Part shown: positions 14,827-20,973 of the stretch, piece after piece
Layout of the letters: each line of letters starts with the position of its first letter
How positions within the stretch are numbered: position 1 is the first letter of the stretch
Assembly: GCA_964409645.1 (NCBI GenBank)
Contig: CAYPEK010000055.1
Location: forward strand, 1-26,719
From: CAYPEK01 sp964409645
GTDB taxonomy: Bacteria; UBP15; UBA6099
Length of the DNA stretch: 26,719 nucleotides
Direction of reading: 5' to 3'
Translations under genes and position numbers: made by a program
Notes under the pieces: generated by a model
Told to the model about the DNA's origin: nothing
Seen by the model: the letters and a program-made list of their open reading frames with translations, nothing else
Databases searched by the model: none

Positions 14827-15969
14827 TTATTTCTTCAGCGGGCGCGCGTTAGGGTCAGTGTATGGGATGAAATCTTGAAGCTTGCCCTTCTCCATCAGAA
14901 TCGCTATCCCCATGTCCCTGTTTGTCTTCGCCGGTACCTTTACGCCGCTTCTTCGGACCATCTTCATCGCGCCCGTCGGGCAGCCGGTGACGCATAACCC
15001 GCACCCGATACACGCCTGCTCCTTGATCTCCGGACCAGAGTCGCCCATCGTTATCGCGCCGAGCTTACACCGCTCGTCCGCGCACTTTCCACACTGCAAG
15101 CATTCACCCAAGTCGCAGGATGCCACAAACGGCGATGCGTTGAACACATTGGGATTGCCATACACATACTTCGACCTCAGCAGTCCGCAGCAGCACGTGC
15201 AGCAGTTGCAAACAAACGTTACCTTATTCTGCGCATTGTTTATCTGGTGGATCAATCCGTAATCGTCGAACTCGATCAATTTTATCTTCATTTCCTCTTT
15301 CGTGAGATAGCGCGCGAAGCCCCTCTCAACTAGGAAATCGCATGTCTCGTCGAACACCATGCAAGCCTCGCGAGGCGCGTCGCAGTTTCCCTCGGTTATC
15401 CTGCACGCGCAGTGCGCCAGCCCCATCGTCTGCGCGTTGTCGATCATCGCCTCGACGTTCTCGTATGTGAGTACGCCCGGAACGCTTTCGACAACCTTAC
15501 CGACAGGCACTATCCTCGAAAAAGCCATCCCCGGCGTGCCGAACTCTTTCGTCATTTTTCCGAGATAAACCTTCCACAGCGCCGCCAGCCGGTCCAGAGT
15601 TTCCGTCATCTCACCCTTCATGAACGGGAATTCGAACACTCCGGGCATCACCGGAAGCAGCGAATACTGCGTCTTGCCGTCCTTGCTCCTGATGAAAACC
15701 AGCCCCTTGTCCGCAAGCGATTCCAGATGCGCCCTCGCCTCTTCCTCCGGAACCTCCGAGCGCTCGGAAACCGTTTTCAGATCGAACGGCACAAAACCAA
15801 GCCCGAGAGCCGTCCGCGCCTCTTCGTGCGTGAACAGTATCCCCAGAATCTCGATTATCTCTTCCGCCTCCGGGCATCCACTCGGATGCGTGTTCAGAAT
15901 TTTCCGCAACTGCTCGAGGGCCTCCCGCCTCTCGCAACTCAACTCTTCCCTTCTCAGTTCTTCCGTCAT
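14827..15969 (-). CDS. Cysteine-rich 4Fe-4S protein with possible winged-helix N-terminus
   Basis: A 380-residue soluble protein. Residues 60-105 look like a winged helix ('DLKTVSERSEVPEEEARAHLESLADKGLV' split by a turn, then 'KTQYSLLP'), a guess from pattern. The centre has HCACR at 186-190 followed by Cys196, 203 and 210, then a dense CNCCTCCC knuckle at 254-261. The C-terminal ferredoxin part has Cys290, 293, 296, 301 (CX2CX2CX4C) and Cys320, 323, 326, 330 followed by Pro, the classic 4Fe-4S spacing. Twenty-two cysteines in total suggest two standard clusters plus one or more further metal sites. It is 45 bases downstream of tetR, with AAAGGA before its ATG, so the two are probably co-transcribed. 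It may carry electrons for AOR or IorAB, or act as a redox sensor; neither is shown. Confidence 0.8.
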   Translation of the reverse strand: MTEELRREELSCERREALEQLRKILNTHPSGCPEAEEIIEILGILFTHEEARTALGLGFVPFDLKTVSERSEVPEEEARAHLESLADKGLVFIRSKDGKTQYSLLPVMPGVFEFPFMKGEMTETLDRLAALWKVYLGKMTKEFGTPGMAFSRIVPVGKVVESVPGVLTYENVEAMIDNAQTMGLAHCACRITEGNCDAPREACMVFDETCDFLVERGFARYLTKEEMKIKLIEFDDYGLIHQINNAQNKVTFVCNCCTCCCGLLRSKYVYGNPNVFNASPFVASCDLGECLQCGKCADERCKLGAITMGDSGPEIKEQACIGCGLCVTGCPTGAMKMVRRSGVKVPAKTNRDMGIAILMEKGKLQDFIPYTDPNARPLKK

Positions 15970-16007
15970 GATTTATTTTTCCTTTCGTCACGCCCGGCCA
16001 TTATGTT

Positions 16008-16019
16008 CCTGACGTCAGG
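16008..16019. repeat. 12-bp perfect palindrome over the tetR stop
   Basis: CCTGACGTCAGG is fully self-complementary and includes the tetR stop codon. It lies in the 45-base gap leading to the Fe-S gene. It could be a protein-binding site; chance is also possible. Confidence 0.4.
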
Positions 16020-16617
16020 CTTTTATTGCATTCCATACTCCGTTACCGATATCAGCCGCGGCTTTTGATATGCCTACCTTCGTCTCACCGGCCAGCCATA
16101 TCCTCGAAAATTCCTGACACGGCCCCAGAATCAGCGTCACGCAAACGACACCCGGCATGTCTCCAATCTCGCCCGTGCGCCGGCGCGCGTTTAGCCATTC
16201 GGCAAACTGTTTCGCGAACCGTCCATTTGCCTCCGCGAGCGCACCGCCGGCTTCCTCCGTCAGCTCCGACCGCCTCATCCAGAACAGAAACTTCGCCCGC
16301 GATTCATTTCTTGCCACCCAGTTCAGGTGGTACTTCACAGTCGATTTTATTCCCTGTTCGGCGGCCGGATTGCGGCCGACGATCTTCACTATCCCCTTCT
16401 GATAATCGATTATCCCGTCCAGATACACCGCCGCCGCAAGTTCTTCCTTGCTTTTGAAATGGTGGTAAAGGCTCCCGTTGCTCACACATGCGCGCGCCCG
16501 TATCTTCTCCATCGTTGATTGCGTGAATCCCAAATCGACAAAGCAGTCGAGCGCGGCGGCGATAATCGCCGATCGTTTCTCCGCCGTCCCTGCGTTCAAT
16601 GAATTCAAGGTTCTCAT
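16015..16617 (-). CDS. TetR/AcrR family transcriptional regulator
   Basis: A 200-residue regulator. Residues 13-60 form the TetR DNA-binding domain: 'RSAIIAAALDCFVDLGFTQSTMEKI', the recognition helix in 'VSNGSLYHHFKSKEEL'. The C-terminal helical domain (about 65-200) would bind an unknown ligand. The ATG at 16617 has no Shine-Dalgarno sequence, and the promoter at 16626-16654 predicts a start site two bases before it, so the mRNA is probably leaderless. It is the first gene of a pair with the Fe-S protein and probably represses its own promoter through inverted repeats there. A ligand such as an aryl-acetyl-CoA or other acyl-CoA would fit the surroundings but is a guess. Confidence 0.92.
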   Translation of the reverse strand: MRTLNSLNAGTAEKRSAIIAAALDCFVDLGFTQSTMEKIRARACVSNGSLYHHFKSKEELAAAVYLDGIIDYQKGIVKIVGRNPAAEQGIKSTVKYHLNWVARNESRAKFLFWMRRSELTEEAGGALAEANGRFAKQFAEWLNARRRTGEIGDMPGVVCVTLILGPCQEFSRIWLAGETKVGISKAAADIGNGVWNAIKA

Positions 16618-16622
16618 AATTT

Positions 16623-16650
16623 AGAATTATATTCTGGATTATCGCTCCAG
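16623..16650. promoter_or_regulatory. Candidate TetR operator: two overlapping inverted repeats
   Basis: AGAAT-TAT-ATTCT (16623-16635) covers the -10 box and CTGGA-N7-TCCAG (16634-16650) fills the spacer and touches the -35. Either would block RNA polymerase if bound. Autorepression through such sites is usual for TetR regulators. Confidence 0.5.
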
Positions 16651-16654
16651 TCAA
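16626..16654 (-). promoter_or_regulatory. Near-consensus sigma70 promoter of tetR
   Basis: TTGACT (16649-16654) and a perfect TATAAT (16626-16631) on the minus strand, 17-base spacer. The predicted start site, about 16619, is two bases before the tetR ATG. Confidence 0.85.
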
Positions 16655-16713
16655 TGGCGCGTAAAAAAGCTTTGAGCCGGATCACAGTTATAGCACAATC
16701 ACGTGCTTTTTTA

Positions 16714-16744
16714 TTGTAGGGGCACGTTGCAACGTGCCCTTACT
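16714..16744. repeat. Palindromic interspersed repeat, copy 2
   Basis: Identical over 31 bases to the copy at 14674-14704, in the same orientation (the flanks break the symmetry), with the perfect 20-base palindrome at 16721-16740. It lies upstream of the tetR promoter. Sequence outside the 31 bases is not shared. Confidence 0.9.
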
Positions 16745-16854
16745 CTTTGTTTGTCGTTCAGAAGGTAATAAAAGCAACTTCGGGGCGAAACCGGAATTGC
16801 GGACTATGAGCTTTGAAGTGAAGTTTGAAGAGGCCCTTATCCGAAAGCCCCTCC

Positions 16855-17115
16855 TCAGCCGCCGCCGGCGGGAGGAAGAATGTGCATCACGTCGCCTTCC
16901 TTGAGCTTCGTGCTCGCTCCCTTGAGAAACGTGATACTGTCCTGATTGATATAGATGTGACAGGAGTTCAGAACTTTTCCGAACTCCGGGCTGTGTTTCT
17001 TCCGCAACTGATTGAGGGCCTGCTTAACATTCGACGCGCGGCAGTCTTCTTCCTCCACGCCCGCTTTCGCCCTCAATGCGGCGTAATACCTGACTTTTAC
17101 CGTCGGTTCGTTCAC
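16855..17115 (-). CDS. MoaD/ThiS family sulfur-carrier protein
   Basis: An 86-residue ubiquitin-like protein. It starts 'VKVRYYAALRAKAGVEEE' and ends 'LKEGDVMHILPPAGGG', with the C-terminal Gly-Gly that is thiocarboxylated in MoaD for molybdopterin synthesis; here there are three glycines. The GTG start at 17115 lies one base after the AOR stop, so translation is probably coupled. Placing a MoaD-like gene beside an aldehyde ferredoxin oxidoreductase is common, because AOR needs the tungstopterin cofactor. It may be dedicated to that enzyme. No MoaE or other pterin gene is in the window. Confidence 0.88.
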   Translation of the reverse strand: MNEPTVKVRYYAALRAKAGVEEEDCRASNVKQALNQLRKKHSPEFGKVLNSCHIYINQDSITFLKGASTKLKEGDVMHILPPAGGG

Positions 17116-17116
17116 T

Positions 17117-19033
17117 TTATTTCGCCGATGTCACTATACCGAGCTTCTTCAGCTTTCGGGGTTTCGGCACACCCTGCTTGTCCCATCCGCGCACCTTGTA
17201 ATAATGCGGAAGCATCTTGTGCAGAGGCACCTTCGTCTCGGGCCGGTCGGCGTACATCTGCTCGTTTACCATCCTGCCCGGCAGAACGTCCGTCTCGCAG
17301 CCGACGCCCTCACGCAGATTAAACAACCGCTCGATGTTGAACACCCGCTCGCCCGCCTGAATGAACATCCCCATCGTCATCTTCATCCCGGTCAGCTTAT
17401 TGATTACGAGCGAATGCGGAATTGCAATCGGCAACTGAATCGGCATCCCCCACGGCAGTATGCTGCCCGTCATGTCCAGCACCGGTCCCGATATCTTCAG
17501 TATCTTCGTTATGATCCTCGACAGCAGCCCGAACGGCTTTATCCCGAACGCCTGCTTCGGGATGATCGCGTACGTTGTGAACAGACAGTTGCCGGACGAG
17601 CTGACCGCGTCGAACACGTTCTGCTGGAAAATCGTCATCGCCGGTTTCGCCTTTGTCGTGAACGGGTCCATCTGGATCGGCCCCAGCCGTTCCATGAAAA
17701 TCATGTATCCCGCGTTCAGGTGGCAGCCGCCGCGGTTCGCCGTCGCGTAGCCGAGGCCGAGCCCCACCGCACCGCGCGGGTCGTAAGACGCGATTTCGAG
17801 GCCCTTCGCGTGTATCGCGAATTCACTGCCTCCGTACTTTTTCGCCATCCATCTCGAGCCTTCCGCCAGCTCGTCGCCGAGTCCGCGCCTGTACGCAATG
17901 TCGTCGATCGTCTTCTCAATGTTGTCGAACTGCCCGAATTTCAGGTCCGACTTAATCATTCCCTTTTCGGTCAGCTCCATCGCAAAACAGATCGTGTTGC
18001 CCGCGCTTATCGTGTCCATCCCGAGCAGGTCCATCACCCGGTTCCATTTGTTTATCTTTCCGAGGTCGTTGTTGAGCATGTTCGAGCCGAACAGCCCCAC
18101 CGTTTCGAACTCCGGGCCCTTCACATCTTTTCCGTCCACGTTAACCACGCGACCGCAGCGAATCGGACACGAAAGACATCCCATGTTCTTCACAAGATAC
18201 TTTTCAGCAAGCGTTTCGCCGCTGATCATCTCAGCGTCTTCATAAACACCCCTCGAATAATTCTTCGTAGGCAGCGCGCTGCTCACGTTGACTTTATTCA
18301 CGAGCATCGCCGTGCCGTATTTCGGCATCGCATCGCCCGTCAGCGGATGCTCTTTCAGCAACTTAATCCACGCCTGCGTCGCCTTCTTAAAACCTTCCGG
18401 GTCCGCCACTTCGATCTTCTTCGTGCCCTTCACCTGAATCGCCTTCAGATTCTTCGAGCCCATCACCGTCCCGATTCCGCAGCGGCCCAGAACGCGCTCC
18501 TGCGAAACTATGCACGCATATTTGACCAGATTCTCGCCGGCCGGCCCGATCACTATTTTTCCCGCCTTGGGGTCGAGCTCTTCCTGTGTGACTTCGGTAT
18601 CCTTGCCCCATAGATGGGACGCGTCTTTTATCTCAACCTTATTGTCCTTAACGTCGATGTAAACGGGCTTTTCTGCCTTGCCGGTCACAACAATCGCGTC
18701 GTATCCGCACTTCTTCATGTTAACACCGAAATTGCCGCCGCAGTTCGACGTTCCGATGCCGCCAGTGAGCGGGCTTTTCGCCACCGCATTGAACCGCGCG
18801 GTGCACGGCGCGTTGCTACCATTCAGCGGCCCCGTGTTGAAGATTATGTGCGCCTCCGGCGACAGCGGGTCTATGCCCGCGGGCTGCAAGTCCATCAGTA
18901 TCTTTGTGGCAAGCCCTTTGCCCCCTATGTAAAGCTCCCGATCGCGGTCAGTGCAGTCAAACTCCGTCACCGCCCCCGTGCTGAGATCAACCTTCAGCAT
19001 ATTCCCCATGTAACCCTTATACTTTGTCGCCAT
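17117..19033 (-). CDS. aor: Aldehyde ferredoxin oxidoreductase (tungsten-type)
   Basis: A 638-residue cytoplasmic enzyme that oxidises aldehydes to acids with ferredoxin as electron acceptor, using a bis-pterin tungsten (or molybdenum) centre and one 4Fe-4S cluster. N-terminal 'LYIGGKGLATKIL', 'TGPLNGSNAPCTARFNAVAKSPLTGGIG' (in two parts) and 'GRCGIGTVMGSKNLKAI' are family motifs. Cluster ligands are Cys286, 289 and 293 (CX2CX3C) and Cys483 in 'SSSGNCLF'. The ATG at 19033 has AAGGAG eight bases upstream; an ATG at 19105 would start upstream of the predicted transcript. It has a strong promoter and a downstream MoaD-like gene. Near IorAB and PaaK genes, an aryl-acetaldehyde such as phenylacetaldehyde is a plausible substrate, by analogy with anaerobic phenylalanine degraders; this is inference. 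Confidence 0.94.
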   Translation of the reverse strand: MATKYKGYMGNMLKVDLSTGAVTEFDCTDRDRELYIGGKGLATKILMDLQPAGIDPLSPEAHIIFNTGPLNGSNAPCTARFNAVAKSPLTGGIGTSNCGGNFGVNMKKCGYDAIVVTGKAEKPVYIDVKDNKVEIKDASHLWGKDTEVTQEELDPKAGKIVIGPAGENLVKYACIVSQERVLGRCGIGTVMGSKNLKAIQVKGTKKIEVADPEGFKKATQAWIKLLKEHPLTGDAMPKYGTAMLVNKVNVSSALPTKNYSRGVYEDAEMISGETLAEKYLVKNMGCLSCPIRCGRVVNVDGKDVKGPEFETVGLFGSNMLNNDLGKINKWNRVMDLLGMDTISAGNTICFAMELTEKGMIKSDLKFGQFDNIEKTIDDIAYRRGLGDELAEGSRWMAKKYGGSEFAIHAKGLEIASYDPRGAVGLGLGYATANRGGCHLNAGYMIFMERLGPIQMDPFTTKAKPAMTIFQQNVFDAVSSSGNCLFTTYAIIPKQAFGIKPFGLLSRIITKILKISGPVLDMTGSILPWGMPIQLPIAIPHSLVINKLTGMKMTMGMFIQAGERVFNIERLFNLREGVGCETDVLPGRMVNEQMYADRPETKVPLHKMLPHYYKVRGWDKQGVPKPRKLKKLGIVTSAK

Positions 19034-19076
19034 ATTAACTCTCCTTGTTTTGTGACGGCAAATTCCCGCTTCGAGA

Positions 19077-19105
19077 ATATTATGAAACCTTAAAAGATGT
19101 GTCAA
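19077..19105 (-). promoter_or_regulatory. Sigma70-type promoter of AOR
   Basis: TTGACA (19100-19105) and TAATAT (19077-19082) on the minus strand with a 17-base spacer. Predicted start near 19070, about 37 bases before the ATG. Confidence 0.75.
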
Positions 19106-19114
19106 TCAAAAGCT

Positions 19115-19138
19115 CGTTATGCTCGCGCGAGCATTACG
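19115..19138. promoter_or_regulatory. 24-bp near-palindrome in the AOR/ARPP-1 divergent region
   Basis: A perfect 16-bp core ATGCTCGCGCGAGCAT (19119-19134) is flanked by CGT and ACG, with one mismatched pair between core and flank. It sits about 57 bases upstream of the predicted AOR start site and upstream of the ARPP-1 promoter, which suits a regulator-binding site acting on one or both genes. Confidence 0.6.
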
Positions 19139-19158
19139 GCTTTGTCTCCATCCGGATT

Positions 19159-19187
19159 TTGCAAGAAATACGCATTTGTAATACCAT
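19159..19187 (+). promoter_or_regulatory. Candidate promoter of the ARPP-1 gene
   Basis: TTGCAA (19159-19164) and TACCAT (19182-19187) with a 17-base spacer on the plus strand. The start site would be about 10 bases before the ATG, next to the AAGGTG ribosome-binding site. Both boxes are imperfect. Confidence 0.35.
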
Positions 19188-19203
19188 ATATTTAAGGTGC
19201 TTT

Positions 19204-20208
19204 ATGCTGACACTCGCTCAAATTCTCGACGGTGTTGTTGTCAAAAACGGATCGGCGTATCAGGGCCTTTACGTCTTCCCGATTTGCCTCATCCTCCCGG
19301 AGCCCGAAACCGGCGGGGAAGAACCCGTCACGCTCGAAGACGGGTTCAAAGGCGGCGGGCTGGCCGTCTATGAAACCGGCGTCATGGACCGGGTGCGCAT
19401 CGTCAACCGCTCCGGCCGCTCGGCGGTCGCCCTCGACGGCGAAACGCTCCTCGGAGGCGCGCAGAACCGCATCATCAACGCCGGGGCGCTGATCCGCAAC
19501 GGCGCGGAGGCCGAACTCCCGTCGAGCTGCGCCGAAGTGCGCCGCTGGGACTGCCCGCGCGACAAAAAAACCGCCCTCCCGCCGGAGAAAAGTGTATTCA
19601 ACCGATCCAACTTCGCGTTCGGAAGCCTCCGCAGACTGAAAATGTCGGAAGCGATCCACTCGCTGCGCAAAGACCGCGTCGTCGCCGTCGATCAGAAAAA
19701 AGTGTGGGAGCACATAGTCCGCCAGTTCGGCCACTCCGGCGCGAGCACGAAGACTCTCGACCTCCACGATCTCTACGACTTCTGGGAAGCGCCCCTGAAT
19801 CTCTTTCCACCGCGTTTCCCCGCCGCGCCGCGTCAAATCGGCCTCATCGTGTTTCAGGACCGCGATAACTGGTTCCTCGACCTCTTCGCCGGGCGCGACA
19901 TCATGTTCAAATACGTGAAGAAAATCATCCGCGGCCACGCATTCGACACGCTCATCCGCATAGAGCGTGAGCTGCCCGTCCCGGCGTCTAAAAAACCGAG
20001 GATCGAAGACGCGCGCGCGGCGCTAAAAAGCATCAAAGTCGCCCCGACCCATAAATTCAAAACCGGTGACTCCGAAAGTTGCTTCTTCGCCACTTCCGCC
20101 GCCGTCGGCATCGCCGCCTTCCCCGGCAGCAGCCTGCTCCACCTCGCCGCATGCTCAAACCCTAAGGAATTCGAGCAGAAAGACATGGTCGATTACCAGC
20201 AAAACTAA
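19204..20208 (+). CDS. ARPP-1 (DUF6569-like) domain protein
   Basis: A 334-residue cytoplasmic protein. The N-terminal 45-120 region matches the ARPP-1 domain pattern: 'TLEDGFKGGGLAVYETG', 'VRIVNRSGRSAVALDGETLLGGAQNRII' (split in family alignments) and 'SSCAEVRRWD', with the near-invariant GAQNR (85-89) and Cys109/Trp115. ARPP-1 stands for ARG- and rhodanese-phosphatase-superfamily-associated protein; the biochemical role is not established. The C-terminal half (residues 180-325) contains 'DLYDFWEAPLNLFPPRFPAAPRQIG', 'CFFATSAAVGIAAFPGSSLLHLAA' and is probably part of the same fold. AAGGTG precedes the ATG at 19204; no usable RBS supports the longer frame opening at 19045. It is transcribed away from AOR and converges with kdsB with only 24 bases between. 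Confidence 0.75.
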   Translation: MLTLAQILDGVVVKNGSAYQGLYVFPICLILPEPETGGEEPVTLEDGFKGGGLAVYETGVMDRVRIVNRSGRSAVALDGETLLGGAQNRIINAGALIRNGAEAELPSSCAEVRRWDCPRDKKTALPPEKSVFNRSNFAFGSLRRLKMSEAIHSLRKDRVVAVDQKKVWEHIVRQFGHSGASTKTLDLHDLYDFWEAPLNLFPPRFPAAPRQIGLIVFQDRDNWFLDLFAGRDIMFKYVKKIIRGHAFDTLIRIERELPVPASKKPRIEDARAALKSIKVAPTHKFKTGDSESCFFATSAAVGIAAFPGSSLLHLAACSNPKEFEQKDMVDYQQN

Positions 20209-20232
20209 TAAAGTTTCAGTTGGATTATATTT

Positions 20233-20973
20233 TCATCCGCCGATGCGTTTGAGTTCCCATTCGATGCGGGCAACGTCCTCGGGCGCGTCAACGCCGATTC
20301 CGCGGTACTTCGTCTCGATCATGTCTATGCGGATACCGTTCTCAAGCGCGCGGAGCTGTTCGAGGCTTTCGGTCTGTTCCAGAGGCGTCTGCGCCATCTT
20401 CGAGTACTCGATCACGAACGTGCGGCTGTAAACGTAAAAACCGATGTGCTGGTACACCGGCAGCGTCGTCAGTTTTCTCCGGTACGGCACCGGATATCTC
20501 GAAAAATAAAGCGCCTGATTATTTTGCCCCACGACAACTTTCACCACATTCGGATTCTGTACGTCTTCTTCCGTTTCGATCGGCGTCATGGCGCTGCCGA
20601 ATCTGAAATCCGGAATCGATCCGAACCGCTCCACCGCTGTGTCGATCAGCATCGGGTCCATCAGCGGCTCGTCGCCCTGCACGTTGACGATTATGTCGCA
20701 GTCGAGTCCGTGCGCCACCTCGGCAAGACGGTCCGTGCCGTTCTGATGGTCCGCCCTCGTCATCACCACGCGGCCGCCGAATCCCTCGACAGCTGTGAAT
20801 ATCCTCTCGTCGTCGGTGGCGACTATCACCGACTCCAGATTCTTCGCTTTAACGCATCGTTCGTACACATGCCTGATGAGCGGCTTGCCCGCTATCGGGA
20901 ACAACGGTTTGCCCGGAAAGCGCGTCGCCTCGTATCTCGCCGGAATTATCCCTACCGCTCTTTTTGCGCTCAT
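20233..20973 (-). CDS. kdsB: 3-deoxy-manno-octulosonate cytidylyltransferase
   Basis: A 246-residue enzyme that makes CMP-Kdo from CTP and Kdo for the LPS inner core. Motifs: 'IPARYEATRFPGKPL' (11-25), 'NVQGDEPLMDP', 'HIGFYVYSR' and the diagnostic 'TESLEQLRALENGIRI'. Length is normal for KdsB. Its ATG overlaps the stop of the preceding exporter gene by four bases (ATGA), so they are translationally coupled. It is the last gene of the lipid A cluster. Confidence 0.96.
   Translation of the reverse strand: MSAKRAVGIIPARYEATRFPGKPLFPIAGKPLIRHVYERCVKAKNLESVIVATDDERIFTAVEGFGGRVVMTRADHQNGTDRLAEVAHGLDCDIIVNVQGDEPLMDPMLIDTAVERFGSIPDFRFGSAMTPIETEEDVQNPNVVKVVVGQNNQALYFSRYPVPYRRKLTTLPVYQHIGFYVYSRTFVIEYSKMAQTPLEQTESLEQLRALENGIRIDMIETKYRGIGVDAPEDVARIEWELKRIGG

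Noticed and set aside
16692..16712. AGCAC/GTGCT hairpin followed by six T on the plus strand
   Set aside because: Only a 5-bp stem and no plus-strand gene upstream to terminate; likely chance in an AT-rich promoter region.
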